In this document: positions 16,435-25,515 of the stretch, one piece after another
Position numbering within the stretch: position 1 is the stretch's first letter
Layout: every line of letters starts with the position of its first letter
NCBI GenBank assembly: GCA_945871065.1
Contig: CAMBUL010000019.1
Coordinates: forward strand, 1 to 37,247
Reading direction: 5' to 3'
DNA: 37,247 nucleotides
From: Chthoniobacter flavus
Lineage (GTDB): Bacteria > Verrucomicrobiota > Verrucomicrobiia > Chthoniobacterales > JACTMZ01
Translations under genes and position numbers: made by a program
The notes under the pieces: model-generated
Database searches by the model: none
What the model was told of the DNA's origin: nothing
The model's input: only the letters and a program-made list of their open reading frames with translations

Positions 16435-17061
16435 ATGCCTCGCCCCGCTTTTTCACGCGCACCCCAGCCGCCCGCCATCCGGGTCAACCATCGCATCCGC
16501 GCCCGCGAGGTTCGCGTCATCAATGGCTCGACCAACGAGCAACTCGGGGTCCTCAAGTTGCCCGATGCGCTGCGCAGGGCGGAAGAGTTGGGGCTCGATC
16601 TGGTCGAGGTGGCGGCCAATGCCAACCCGCCGGTCTGCCGCATCGTCGACTTTGGCAAATACCGTTACGAGCTGGCCAAGCAGGAAAAAGACAAGAAATC
16701 CCATGCCGGCAAAGTCAAAGAGGTCAAATTTCGGGTCAACATCGACAGTCATGATTACATGACGAAAATCCGCCACGCCGAGGAGTTCCTCGACAAGGGC
16801 AACAAGTTGAAGGTGCAACTCCAGTTCCGCGGCCGCCAGATGGCCCACCAAGAGCTTGGCATGGCGGTCGTGCTGCGGGTCAAAGAAGACCTCGCCACGA
16901 TGGGCCATGTCGATATGGAACCCAAGCTGGTGGGGCGAGCGATCAACATGGTTTTGAGCCCGCTGCCGGCCAACAAACGCAAACGGCGCTTCAAGCCGAT
17001 GGAAATCGAACCGGAAGACGACAGCGCGGAGCCGGACGAAGCGGACGACGAGGAGAATTAA
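16435..17061 (+). CDS. infC: translation initiation factor IF-3
   Basis: Binds the 30S subunit, prevents premature 50S joining and checks start-codon pairing. The 208-residue protein has the IF-3 N-domain (IRVNHRIRAREVRVI at 15-29, then GLDLVEVAANANPPVCRIVDFGKY in two conserved runs), a Lys-rich linker (KQEKDKKSHAGKVKEVKFR) and the C-domain (HDYMTKIRHAEEFLDKGNK, LQFRGRQMAH). The last 20 residues form an acidic extension beyond the usual end. The start used is ATG, whereas many infC genes use AUU or other rare starts for autoregulation. The usual downstream partners rpmI and rplT are absent; the next gene, queG, is convergent. Confidence 0.95.
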   Translation: MPRPAFSRAPQPPAIRVNHRIRAREVRVINGSTNEQLGVLKLPDALRRAEELGLDLVEVAANANPPVCRIVDFGKYRYELAKQEKDKKSHAGKVKEVKFRVNIDSHDYMTKIRHAEEFLDKGNKLKVQLQFRGRQMAHQELGMAVVLRVKEDLATMGHVDMEPKLVGRAINMVLSPLPANKRKRRFKPMEIEPEDDSAEPDEADDEEN

Positions 17062-18116
17062 GCTAGGGGTGCGGCCGTGGCTTCCGCTGCTGGCCGCGGG
17101 GAAAGATTTTGGCGAGCGGAGATGCGGTCGATCGACCACGCCGCGTGTTCACGGATGAGAGGTTCTGAGTCCTGTGCCGCCTTTTGTAGGGCGGGGAGAT
17201 CGTCCGTGGTGCCGACATTACCCAGCGCCACGCAAACATTACGGAGGAATCCGCGCCGCTTGGCCCTCAGGATAGGCGAGTTGCGGAAGAGGTCTTTGAA
17301 CTGGCGCTCGTCGAGCGCGAGGAATTCACGCAGGGGCTTGGCCAGCAGGTCGGCACGCGATTGCAGGGCGGCATCGCGCGAAGACCGGGCGAAGCGGTTC
17401 CACGGGCAGGCGTCCAGGCAGTCGTCACAGCCGAAAATTCGGTCGCCCATCGCCTCGCGGAATTCCTCGGGAATGGGCCCCTTGTTTTCGATGGTGAGGA
17501 AGGAGAGACAGCGGCGGGCATCGAGCTGGTAAGGCGCGGTGATCGCCTGGGTGGGACAGGCATCCAAGCAGCGGGTGCAGCGACCGCAGCGGTCGGGCAG
17601 GGGAGGGTCGGGCGTGAATTCGAGGGTGGTGAGAACGATCGAGAGAAAGAACCAGGTCCCCAGCTCCGGATGGATCCCCATCGTGCTCTTGCCATGCCAG
17701 GACACGCCGCAGGCTGCGGCCCAGTCGCGTTCGAGGACTGGTCCACTGTCGACGAAGCACCGCTGTCGCCCGCCGGCCTGCGCGAGGCGTGCGGCGAGGG
17801 TTTCGAGGCGCGGGGCGATCACCTCGTGGTAATCGTCGCCCCAGGCGTAGCGGGCGATGCGGCCGGTCCCGGTTGCCGGGGTGCCGTCGCGGAGATAATT
17901 TGTGGCCAGGACAATGACCGATTCGGCCCCGGCCAGGACTCGTCGCGGATCGCGGCGGTCCTCCTCGGTGCGCCGCATCCATTCCATGGTGGCTTGGCGC
18001 CCGTCGTCCAACCACGCGCCGAGCGCCTCGGCATGCGGTGCCGGTCCGGCCTGCGCGAATCCGCAGAGGGCGAATCCCAGATCCTGAGCGACTCCGCGGA
18101 TTTCTTCCTTGGTCAT
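17058..18116 (-). CDS. queG: epoxyqueuosine reductase
   Basis: Cobalamin- and iron-sulfur-dependent enzyme that reduces epoxyqueuosine to queuosine in tRNA. The start at 18116 is chosen because MTKEEIRGVAQDLGFALCGFA is the normal N-terminus; the frame remains open for 100 codons upstream, overlapping another gene. Conserved parts: VDSGPVLERDWA at 122-133, WHGKSTM at 140-146, and the two [4Fe-4S] motifs CGRCTRCLDACP (C177, C180, C183, C187) and CDDCLDACP (C230, C233, C237, with C203 before). A short HEAT-like C-terminus follows. The 352 residues fit the short QueG form. Its stop shares the TTAA tetranucleotide with the convergent infC stop, and its start overlaps the stop of the GNAT gene upstream. 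Confidence 0.94.
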   Translation of the reverse strand: MTKEEIRGVAQDLGFALCGFAQAGPAPHAEALGAWLDDGRQATMEWMRRTEEDRRDPRRVLAGAESVIVLATNYLRDGTPATGTGRIARYAWGDDYHEVIAPRLETLAARLAQAGGRQRCFVDSGPVLERDWAAACGVSWHGKSTMGIHPELGTWFFLSIVLTTLEFTPDPPLPDRCGRCTRCLDACPTQAITAPYQLDARRCLSFLTIENKGPIPEEFREAMGDRIFGCDDCLDACPWNRFARSSRDAALQSRADLLAKPLREFLALDERQFKDLFRNSPILRAKRRGFLRNVCVALGNVGTTDDLPALQKAAQDSEPLIREHAAWSIDRISARQNLSPRPAAEATAAPLA

Positions 18117-18481
18117 GACCGCAGGTCGCGCACGTAAACCCGGAAGGCGGTGTCCTCCCGGTAACCGTGCTTGGCGTAGAGGGCTTGGGCGGCGGTGTTT
18201 TGGTGCGCGGTGCTCAGGACCACCTCGCAAGCCCCCGCCGCCGCGGCGCGTGTGTGGACTGCGCCGAGGAGGGATCCGGCCACGCCGTGACGCCGGTGCG
18301 CGGGTGAAACAAACAAGTCGTGAAGAATCCACGCGGGGGCGAGGCGCAGGGAGTTGTGGGTATGATGGCAGAGGGCGAACCCGGCCAGTTCCCCGCCCGC
18401 GAAAGCGCCCAGGCAAGTGGAGTCATCGGCCTCGAGGCGTTGGGCGAGAAAGTTGTTTTCCGTCTCCAGCGCCCGCGGCAC
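18113..18481 (-). CDS. GNAT-family N-acetyltransferase (start uncertain)
   Basis: Acetyl-CoA-dependent acyltransferase. From the GTG at 18481 the product has 122 residues and contains the GNAT core: LHDLFVSPAHRRHGVAGSLL with the acetyl-CoA loop RRHGVA, then AAGACEVVLST and TAAQALYAKHGYRED. The same frame stays open upstream for 27 more codons that read like a genuine GNAT N-terminus (TITIRPLLPADLPRLSPLF, then AYLDFYG), back to a TAA near 18606. No ATG, GTG or TTG lies in that stretch; the only options are CTG at 18589 or ATC/ATT near 18553-18559. The start is therefore unusual or the gene has lost its start codon. The stop overlaps the queG start as ATGA. Confidence 0.75.
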   Translation of the reverse strand: MPRALETENNFLAQRLEADDSTCLGAFAGGELAGFALCHHTHNSLRLAPAWILHDLFVSPAHRRHGVAGSLLGAVHTRAAAAGACEVVLSTAHQNTAAQALYAKHGYREDTAFRVYVRDLRS

Positions 18482-18589
18482 GCCGTAGAAGTCAAGGTAG
18501 GCGCCGAAGAGCGGAGAGAGCCGGGGGAGGTCGGCGGGGAGGAGAGGGCGAATGGTGATGGTGTTGCGGGTGTAGTGCTTCGGGCTCAG

Positions 18590-18842
18590 GCAAAAGGCGC
18601 GATGTAGGCGTTAGCAGGTCTTGCCGCTGCTGTCGATGCTTAGAAGCCAGCAACAACCCGCGCGGACCAAGCAGGCTGACAAGCTGCTACTGCTTGCCGA
18701 GTCGTGAGCTGATTTCTGGGTGCGAACGACGTTCGCGGGGCGCGGGCGTGGTGGGGGGCTGAAACGTGCGATTTATTTGCGCGAGGATGGCCTGTGGTGG
18801 GCTTTCCACCTCACGACAGGCAGGCGGGCAAATGGCCAAAGA
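18590..18842. other. intergenic stretch without recognisable genes
   Basis: No convincing coding frame, RNA gene or terminator was seen between the GNAT gene and the PEP-CTERM gene. A run of poor-quality frames only. The promoter of the queG/GNAT unit probably lies near its left edge. Confidence 0.4.
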
Positions 18843-19781
18843 TTAAAGGGAAGCCTTCCGGCGCTTCCAAAGCAGCCACCCCGCTCCGGCCATGAGAAGC
18901 AAAGCGTAAGTCGAGGGTTCAGGGACACTCGCGACACGAAAACCGATGCCGCCGTCCTCGAACGTCGGATCGAGGAAGCTCCGGAACGAGGAGCGCAAGT
19001 TGAGCTCGGTGTTGAGAAAGTCGCCACCGCGGACCGCGCGGGCATCGGACGAAGAGCTGTTTGTGCCAGCAAAGGCACTCTCGTTCCACTCATACACATT
19101 GCCGCCTTGGCCCATCGTTCCATAGGGGCTCAAGCCTCCAGCGCTGTCCACTATGGCCGGAACCGAGGCAGCGTTATTGTAAACCGCACTGCCCGCATTG
19201 GTCCCGCTGGCCACCGGCGTCGGGGCCGTGTCGCTGCCCGTCGGATAAAGAAAGTAGTTTGTCCCAGCCGCGTTGTAATACGCAGATTTGTACCACTCGT
19301 TCTCGCTGGGCAGGAAATAGAAGGCATCTTTGTTGCGGTAGAGATTGGTTCCTCCCGCCGTCCACGCCTGATCGCTGCTCCACAGAGCCATGCTCCAGTT
19401 GGTGGTGAAGGTCAGATTATAGGCTGCCGTCTTCCCCGAGTTCGTGTTGAGGAAATTGACGAAGGCCGCCGCCTCGTACCAGGTGATGTTGGCCGCCGGT
19501 TGGCTTCCCGTCCACGCCCCCGCCGTGACATTCGCCATCCCGCTGGCCGTGGCCTTGTCGATGGCGTTCTGCGAAATCTCGTGAATGCTCGCGCGGTATT
19601 CGTAGGGTACGGCTCCGTAGCTGGTCGTATCGGCCGCATTGCCCGTGTTGCCGATATTAACGAAGTCGATGGTGAACTCGTTGCTGCTTGTGCCAAAGGT
19701 GTCGGCTTGAGCGGAGGGTTGGATGATGAGGGTGAACGCGGTAAAGAACACCGCGACAATTGAGGGAAACATTTGATTCAT
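18843..19781 (-). CDS. PEP-CTERM protein with formylglycine-generating-enzyme-like (SUMF1) domain
   Basis: A 312-residue exported protein: signal peptide (about 1-26, ending SAQA), then an FGE-sulfatase-type domain, then a PEP-CTERM sorting tail. Family marks are ITWYEAAAFVNFLN at about 99-112, FYFLPSENEWYKSAYY at about 154-169, GGNVYEWNES near 227-236, RAVRGGDF and the terminal GIGFRVAS. The sorting signal is VPEPSTYALLL followed by a hydrophobic segment and KRRK. PEP-CTERM tails are recognised by exosortase, which fixes the protein in the envelope or releases it with exopolysaccharide. Real FGE activity (Cys to formylglycine) needs conserved cysteines that are not apparent, so this is more likely a structural or binding use of the fold. 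Confidence 0.87.
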   Translation of the reverse strand: MNQMFPSIVAVFFTAFTLIIQPSAQADTFGTSSNEFTIDFVNIGNTGNAADTTSYGAVPYEYRASIHEISQNAIDKATASGMANVTAGAWTGSQPAANITWYEAAAFVNFLNTNSGKTAAYNLTFTTNWSMALWSSDQAWTAGGTNLYRNKDAFYFLPSENEWYKSAYYNAAGTNYFLYPTGSDTAPTPVASGTNAGSAVYNNAASVPAIVDSAGGLSPYGTMGQGGNVYEWNESAFAGTNSSSSDARAVRGGDFLNTELNLRSSFRSFLDPTFEDGGIGFRVASVPEPSTYALLLMAGAGWLLWKRRKASL

Positions 19782-20032
19782 GAGCTACGCTTGAGGCGAC
19801 CACTCGCCCTTAACAACCATAAACAAATCCCCGATTCGCGATATTCCACGCTTGTCCCTGCCGGTCAACCTGTTGCTCTACCAGCACTCACGCTCTGACC
19901 TGTTTCCCGACCGCGTTTGAGATGGGGGACGCGCCAGAAGGTTGCTGACCGCCATTTGAGGCTGGCTGGTTTGTGCGTCATAAGCGCGGGATGGTCTTGC
20001 TTTGGTTAAGTAGGACATGAGATAGAGCAATC

Positions 20033-20383
20033 ATGACCCCCGTCTTGCGACTTGCTGTTCTTGCCGCCCTCTTTCTTTCTGGCTGCGCCACGGATGTCGC
20101 TAATCGCTACTACGCCCCCGTCAAGTATCCGCCTAAAGATCCCAGTCAAGTTCAGATCCTCCGAGCCGCACCCAGCCGCCCGTATGAGGTGATTGCCGAC
20201 TTTCAGTCCCGCGGAGAAAGCCCGAAGTCCGTTGCCAAGAAAGCCGCCAAGATAGGGGCGGATGCGGTGATCATTGCCACGCTGGGTGGCTACTATGAAG
20301 TCGGGACGCAATGGGCATCGCAAGATAACCAGTCACACACCTATACCCGCATCGTCGGTACGGCGATCCGCTACAAGCAATGA
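20033..20383 (+). CDS. small putative lipoprotein (paralogue 1)
   Basis: A 116-residue protein with a lipoprotein signal: hydrophobic leader ending in the lipobox LSGC at 15-18, so C18 would be lipidated. The mature part has VQILRAAPSRPYEVIADF and KKAAKIGADAVII. These two patterns recur in the next gene (VQILKTLPDRKYIELG and ALGADAAIL), so the two are tandem relatives. The 'GADAVI' motif recurs in small outer-membrane lipoprotein families with a beta-alpha-beta core. No function is assigned. Confidence 0.7.
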   Translation: MTPVLRLAVLAALFLSGCATDVANRYYAPVKYPPKDPSQVQILRAAPSRPYEVIADFQSRGESPKSVAKKAAKIGADAVIIATLGGYYEVGTQWASQDNQSHTYTRIVGTAIRYKQ

Positions 20384-20387
20384 TTCT

Positions 20388-20729
20388 ATGAAGCACATCA
20401 AAACCACCATCACCGCAATTCTCGCTGCCGCTCTTGTGAGCGGCTGCGCGGTTGTTGACGTCACCAAAACAGCCGCTGGGTTCCACGCCCCGACAAACCC
20501 CAACACCGTGCAGATTCTAAAGACTCTGCCGGATAGGAAGTATATCGAATTGGGCACAATCACCGTGACGGGCTTTGCCGCCAACGCCACTGCCAAAATG
20601 CACAACGCCGTCAGAACCAAGTCTGCCGCACTCGGGGCAGACGCAGCCATTCTCACGGAGGAGGGCGTTTTGGACGGTGGGTGGGCAATGGAAAAGTGGG
20701 CCACAGGCGTGGCGATTAAGTTCCAGTAG
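20388..20729 (+). CDS. small putative lipoprotein (paralogue 2)
   Basis: A 113-residue protein from the ATG at 20388, chosen because it starts a standard lipoprotein signal (MKHIKTTITAILAAALVSGC; lipobox VSGC, C20). An in-frame start 38 codons upstream would lie inside the preceding gene. The mature sequence resembles the upstream gene product (NTVQILKTLP, ITVTGFA, SAALGADAAIL). It begins 4 bp after the preceding stop, so the pair is an operon created by duplication. The function is unknown. Confidence 0.72.
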   Translation: MKHIKTTITAILAAALVSGCAVVDVTKTAAGFHAPTNPNTVQILKTLPDRKYIELGTITVTGFAANATAKMHNAVRTKSAALGADAAILTEEGVLDGGWAMEKWATGVAIKFQ

Positions 20730-20789
20730 CCCTCGTCAACGAGCGCTGAGTGCCGATGCCTGTCACTCGCGCTAAGAACCAGAAGGCGC

Positions 20790-21068
20790 GTGAGCCAGAC
20801 ATCATTGCTGTGTCTGCACTGCCTCTTGACCACTATTACTGCACCGCCGGCGCGACGCTTTAAGAGCGAGGCCGAGGCAGCGGAAATCCTCTCGATGGCT
20901 CTGCGCCGCTACTACGATGACGCCTTGGTGCGCTACAACTTGGCTTGCTACTGGTGCGTGATGGGGCGCGTCGAGGAGGCCAGAGAGATGCTGGAGACGG
21001 CCTGCAAGAAGGACGAGAGCCTGCGGGAACTGGCGGAGACGGATGAGGATTTGGTGGGGTTGAGGTAG
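20790..21068 (+). CDS. TPR-repeat protein fragment
   Basis: The frame ends with a tetratricopeptide-like unit: DDALVRYNLACYWCVMGRVEEAREML, then ETACKKDESLRELAETDEDLVGLR. This reads like the last repeat of TPR proteins in which 'YNLACY...G..eeA...L..A' is followed by an acidic closing helix. The part upstream of about residue 24 has no such character, and the start would be a GTG. It is probably the surviving C-terminus of a longer TPR gene rather than an intact gene. Confidence 0.45.
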   Translation: MSQTSLLCLHCLLTTITAPPARRFKSEAEAAEILSMALRRYYDDALVRYNLACYWCVMGRVEEAREMLETACKKDESLRELAETDEDLVGLR

Positions 21069-21080
21069 GGCTTGGGGCGA

Positions 21081-21182
21081 GTGGCGTTGGAGGTGGTCAA
21101 GGCTGGGCAAGTGGATGATGCGAAGAGGGTTCTGAGGGTAGCTTTCGAGGTAGATCCGGCCTGCGGCTGGTGCGTGGGATAG
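21081..21182 (+). pseudogene. TPR-like remnant
   Basis: A short open frame just after the previous one reads VALEVVKAGQVDDAKRVL followed by RVAFEVDPACGWCVG and a stop. The 'G.vddAkrvL..A.e.DP' pattern is that of a TPR helix pair. No start codon context or leader is apparent, so it looks like decayed sequence from the same former TPR gene, lying directly upstream of the cas operon. Confidence 0.35.
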
Positions 21183-21330
21183 CATTTAGCCGGCCAGCGA
21201 TCTGCCTGGGCTGAGACACCTGTAGCAATGCTGGATCAAGCGCAGATGGCGGTTTATGACAGGAAGACCGCTCAAATCTCCTTTCCGATTCTCGTGAGCG
21301 AGTCTTAAATCTCGGGAAAGAAAACACCCT

Positions 21331-24300
21331 ATGAACAGAATCTACCAAGGCCGCGTTGGAAAAATAGAAGTCAAGCTTGAGGACGGAAGTTACCAGCCCG
21401 TCCCTTTTTCTGGAGGGGGCCATGGCGGAGACCAGTCCACATGTCCTCTCTGGTTACATCATCAGATCTTCCAAGACGCGGTAAATTATTACCTCCTTGC
21501 TATGGCGTCTCTCGCTAAGCAGCCGGTGCAGGGAGCTGGGAGACTGATGGGCGATCTTCCTGCCAGAGTCGCTGAAGCTTGGGAGGTTTTCCCAAGACAG
21601 GATGCTGCTCGGGCGGGGGCACGTTCGCTTAGAGAATCCGTCGGACCATGGCTGGGGTTGGATCAATCGGCTACGCTTCAGCAGGCTTACGAAGCGATCC
21701 TGAAGGACAACGCTGCGGTCGGTAAGGAGTTGTCTCTGGCCCTTGCCCTTGTTTTGGATCAATGCTCCGGCGAGAGCGGAATTCAGCAAGGAGGGCGCGA
21801 GTACTTGCCCAAGCTGTGCGACTCAAAATCTAAAGCAACCTACAGCTACAGCTCATCCACACTTGAATCAGGGAAGGGCAAGGAGCAGTTGGCCCACGTT
21901 CTACATGGCGAACCTACCGACAAAGATCTCAAGGAGCTTGCCGCAAGCATGGAGCTTTCTTGGACTGTTAAGGTCTCTCCAGGGAAATTTTATGAAGGAC
22001 CCGAAGCCATCGCGCGGCTTTCCGAAGCAATCTCGCATGTGGAAACGATGCTTTCCTTGCCATCCCCTAGGCTCGCAGAGTCCTTGTTAGGTGTCTCTGA
22101 TTGGGTCGGTGAGATCGCTCAGATTAAATCAAACCTCAAGACACGACCGGAAGGCTACAAAATTGCTCGCAACCGAAAGGCTGCCAAGGATCTGACATTT
22201 TCCTCAATCGCCTTCATGGCGTTTCCTTGCCAACTGACAAGACACTGCCTCCGACTTGGCCTAAAAGCCCCAAAGAAAGAGCCTAATAAAGCGTCTACCA
22301 ATGACGTCGATTATTCTACCCTCGGCGATGATCCGGTGAACCTCTCCCGAGGTTCGCGGGGTTACGTTTTTCCTGCCTTTACGTCGCTGCCCTCATGGAA
22401 TCCCAAAAACCCCGGAGAACCTGTCTGGAAAGAATTCGACATAGCGGCCTTCAAGGAAGCCCTCAAAGCCCTTAACCAGTTCCGTCTCAAAACCGAGGAG
22501 CGGGAGGAGCGGAAGAAAAACTTGGAGGGTCTAATCGCGCACCTCATTGGCGCACCCATCGAAGGGTGGAAACCCCTTAAAGAGGATTCGGGCGAGGAGG
22601 GCGAATTACCTGACCCGTTGGATTTGAACTTACTGAAACTCGCGTGGGAACTGGAAGAGGAGATGACCCGCGGTCTCTCCGAGAGCATCGTCGGCGAATC
22701 CAATTTTCTCGCATTCGGCAAGGGGGCCATTCCTGTCAGGGATGGCGGGTGGACGGTGACTCGCGCCTCGCTCAGGGGGCTGCGTGACATCGTCGAGGAT
22801 TGGATGAGGATCATCGCAAAGAATTCTAACGCACCAAGGGAGGAGTTTGTTGAAGCCGTAAAAGCTCACCAACGAAAGGAAGGTAAGGCTGGGGCTATCG
22901 GCTCAGTTGGCCTCTTTTTTACCCTCTGCGAACCCAAGTTCCATCCCCTTTGGATGAATACGAGTTCAACCGACGATGAAGCCGATGCTGGATCCAATCG
23001 CTTTCTTAACCGCTTGGCTGACCTCCACGAGTCAGTCGCCGAGCACACGCGCTGCAAGGAACCGGTCAACCTCACCCCCGCGGAGCCGAGGCACTCTCGC
23101 CGGGCCTTCATGTTCAGCGACCTAAATGGTCGCTCTGCTGCCAAGTACGTCGCAGGGGATATGGTCGAGGTTTCCATAGCGCACCCCATTGCAAAGATCG
23201 TTAAGGAGACGCGATGCCGGCTTCATTTCTCCTCGCCCCGTCTGCGCCGCGATGGGCTGCTAGACAGCGAGGAGGGATGGCTCCAACCCATGACCAAAGC
23301 ACTTGGCCTTAAGTTGGACCAACCCAAGCTCAAAACCTTCGACTCCGCCCTCTCGCTCATGCCCGACTGGGACTCCTCGGGGGGCCTTCGCTACTTGATA
23401 AATTTCGCCGCCTCGATCGATGCAGAGCCCCTGCGATCAGCAATTGGCAAGTTCTCCCTTTGGGGTCGCCAGTTCAACGGAACAAAGGACAAAAACATTC
23501 ACCTCCATTGGCCTGGTACAGCTGACGTGGCAAAGATGAAGGTCACTCCGTGGTGGAATAATCCAGAAATCATCGAAAGTGGTTTCACAGTTCTCTCAAC
23601 TGACCTAGGGCAGCGCACAGCGGGAGCATGGGGCCTTCTGCGGATCACATCATCAAGGCCGGAGACTCCGCGGCCTGTACGATCCATTGGCAACGATGGA
23701 GCCCGCGAATGGTTTGCAGAGGTTCTTAAGACCGGCATGCACCGCCTTCCGGGTGAGGACGCTGTTGTTCGGGGCAAAGACGGCCAAATGGCGCAAGAAC
23801 TCTCCGGCAAGACGGGGCGCATGGCTTCGGAAGGCGAGTGGGCTGAAGCTCTCGAACTCGCCGCCAAACTTTTGGCCGATGACCCAAAGTCGTGGGTTGG
23901 GTCTAGTCGTACGGAAAAATCCTACCCTGAGCAGAATGGTTCCCTCGTTGTGCTGGCAAATAGACGCCTCAGCCGTCTTGCCACTTTTCACCGATGGTCC
24001 TGCTTCGATCCCGACAAAGAGAGTGATCCCAAACGGCGCGAGTCGATGGTCGCAAAGCTCGTAGCAGAACTCACCCAGTGGGAGGATACCGATGTTACCT
24101 CTTGGGCAAGCAAGCTGGGGGAAGGCGATGTCGTTGCCTTCAAAAGATCAGCCGGAGAGGCATTTGCTAAATATCGACGCGACCTGCTCCCCCTGCTCGT
24201 GAAGCTTGCCAACCGGGTGTGCCCGCTGAGGAATGATCTTTGGGCATGGAAAGGACGTGGCGATGCCTCTCCGTACGGGGACCTCGTCCGCGTAGCTAGG

Positions 24301-25515
24301 GATCAAGGGACGACGCCACCCATTCGCGGACAGCGAGGCCTCTCATTGGCAAGGATTGAGCAGCTGGAAGGGCTCAGAAAACTGTTCCTTCGATACAATC
24401 GTGCCCTCGACCGCTCCCCTGGCACCCCAGCTAAGTTCGGGCGTGCCGACGAGGGGAGAGCATCGGGCGAGCCATGCAGTGATCTGCTCAAGAAGATCGA
24501 CAACATCAAGGAGCAGCGTGTTAACCAGACAGCGCACCTCATTCTAGCTCAAGCACTGGGAGTGAAGTTAGCCCCCCATTCTCTTGACGCAGCAACTCGT
24601 CGGAATGGCGATCATCATGGCGAGTACGCCAAAATCACCGGACGGGAACCAGTTGATCTGGTTGTGATCGAGAACCTTGACCGCTACCTCACATCCCAAG
24701 GCCGTTCCCCATCTGAGAATTCTCGGCTGATGAAGTGGTCGCATCGTGCGATCAGGGACAAGGTCAAGATGCTCATCGAGGAACCCTTCGGTATTCCTGT
24801 CCTTGAGGTTCCTGCCTCCTACTCGTCCCGTTTCTGCGCCGTCACCTCTGAGCCCGGCTCGCGGTGCGAGGAGCGCGCATTTCTCGACGACTATCTAAAG
24901 GAGATGCTCAATCGCCGTGCTAATACTGCACCCTCAGCACATCAATCTGACATGAGGCCGTGGCACAACAAGATCCTTGGGCAGTTTGAAAAACTTGCTG
25001 AGATTAATGCCAAAAGGAGTGCAGATGGTAAGCCGCCTAAGACGCTCCTTCTCCCCAAGACCGGCGGGCCGCTCTTTCTGGGTGCCATTGAGTCTCCAGT
25101 CGTCCAGTCCGACATGAATGCAGCCATCAACCTCGGCTTCCGGGCTGTTGCGGCACCCGAAGCACTCCATCTTCTACACAGAGTCCGAAGCCAAACCGAT
25201 GGCCAAGAGATAACCACTGTCGCGAAGAATGCCCGTGAGAGGGCAGCCTATGGCAAAAAGGGAGCCTCCATATCAATGAAGGGAACCCGTTCGTCAAAAC
25301 TCTCAAAATCGGCTAACTTCTTTCACGATGTTAAGGGCATCGCCCGATTTGACAGGGGGGAAATTACGATCGCTGGAACTACCATCGCCGTTGCTTCTAG
25401 CATTGGTATCTGGCACGCCGTCAATGAGTCCATCCTCCCAAGGATCGTCGCGATTAATGAGCAACGCCTGGGGTTGCCTGCATTATTCGACGACAAGGAC
25501 GAGCTTCCCATGTGA
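21331..25515 (+). CDS. cas12b: Cas12b (C2c1) RNA-guided nuclease, long form
   Basis: Effector of a type V-B CRISPR system: with crRNA and tracrRNA it recognises a 5' T-rich PAM and cuts double-stranded DNA with a single RuvC site. All three RuvC parts are present: D758 in STDLGQRTAG, E1114 in VVIENLDRY, and D1261 in QSDMNAAINLGF. The segments SENSRLMKWSHR and PASYSSRFCAVTSEPGSRC are Cas12b hallmarks, as is the opening MNRIYQGRVGKIEV. At 1394 residues it is about 250 longer than the Alicyclobacillus enzyme (1129 aa; D570, E848, D977): the part before RuvC-I is about 190 longer and the RuvC-I to RuvC-II interval about 80 longer. From memory, Opitutaceae C2c1 proteins are of similar length and end with a similar acidic tail. 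First gene of the operon; the stop overlaps cas4-cas1. Confidence 0.95.
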   Translation: MNRIYQGRVGKIEVKLEDGSYQPVPFSGGGHGGDQSTCPLWLHHQIFQDAVNYYLLAMASLAKQPVQGAGRLMGDLPARVAEAWEVFPRQDAARAGARSLRESVGPWLGLDQSATLQQAYEAILKDNAAVGKELSLALALVLDQCSGESGIQQGGREYLPKLCDSKSKATYSYSSSTLESGKGKEQLAHVLHGEPTDKDLKELAASMELSWTVKVSPGKFYEGPEAIARLSEAISHVETMLSLPSPRLAESLLGVSDWVGEIAQIKSNLKTRPEGYKIARNRKAAKDLTFSSIAFMAFPCQLTRHCLRLGLKAPKKEPNKASTNDVDYSTLGDDPVNLSRGSRGYVFPAFTSLPSWNPKNPGEPVWKEFDIAAFKEALKALNQFRLKTEEREERKKNLEGLIAHLIGAPIEGWKPLKEDSGEEGELPDPLDLNLLKLAWELEEEMTRGLSESIVGESNFLAFGKGAIPVRDGGWTVTRASLRGLRDIVEDWMRIIAKNSNAPREEFVEAVKAHQRKEGKAGAIGSVGLFFTLCEPKFHPLWMNTSSTDDEADAGSNRFLNRLADLHESVAEHTRCKEPVNLTPAEPRHSRRAFMFSDLNGRSAAKYVAGDMVEVSIAHPIAKIVKETRCRLHFSSPRLRRDGLLDSEEGWLQPMTKALGLKLDQPKLKTFDSALSLMPDWDSSGGLRYLINFAASIDAEPLRSAIGKFSLWGRQFNGTKDKNIHLHWPGTADVAKMKVTPWWNNPEIIESGFTVLSTDLGQRTAGAWGLLRITSSRPETPRPVRSIGNDGAREWFAEVLKTGMHRLPGEDAVVRGKDGQMAQELSGKTGRMASEGEWAEALELAAKLLADDPKSWVGSSRTEKSYPEQNGSLVVLANRRLSRLATFHRWSCFDPDKESDPKRRESMVAKLVAELTQWEDTDVTSWASKLGEGDVVAFKRSAGEAFAKYRRDLLPLLVKLANRVCPLRNDLWAWKGRGDASPYGDLVRVARDQGTTPPIRGQRGLSLARIEQLEGLRKLFLRYNRALDRSPGTPAKFGRADEGRASGEPCSDLLKKIDNIKEQRVNQTAHLILAQALGVKLAPHSLDAATRRNGDHHGEYAKITGREPVDLVVIENLDRYLTSQGRSPSENSRLMKWSHRAIRDKVKMLIEEPFGIPVLEVPASYSSRFCAVTSEPGSRCEERAFLDDYLKEMLNRRANTAPSAHQSDMRPWHNKILGQFEKLAEINAKRSADGKPPKTLLLPKTGGPLFLGAIESPVVQSDMNAAINLGFRAVAAPEALHLLHRVRSQTDGQEITTVAKNARERAAYGKKGASISMKGTRSSKLSKSANFFHDVKGIARFDRGEITIAGTTIAVASSIGIWHAVNESILPRIVAINEQRLGLPALFDDKDELPM

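Noticed and set aside
18117-18416. Extension of queG by 100 codons upstream
   Set aside because: This part overlaps the GNAT gene, is Arg/Pro-rich and has no counterpart in QueG.
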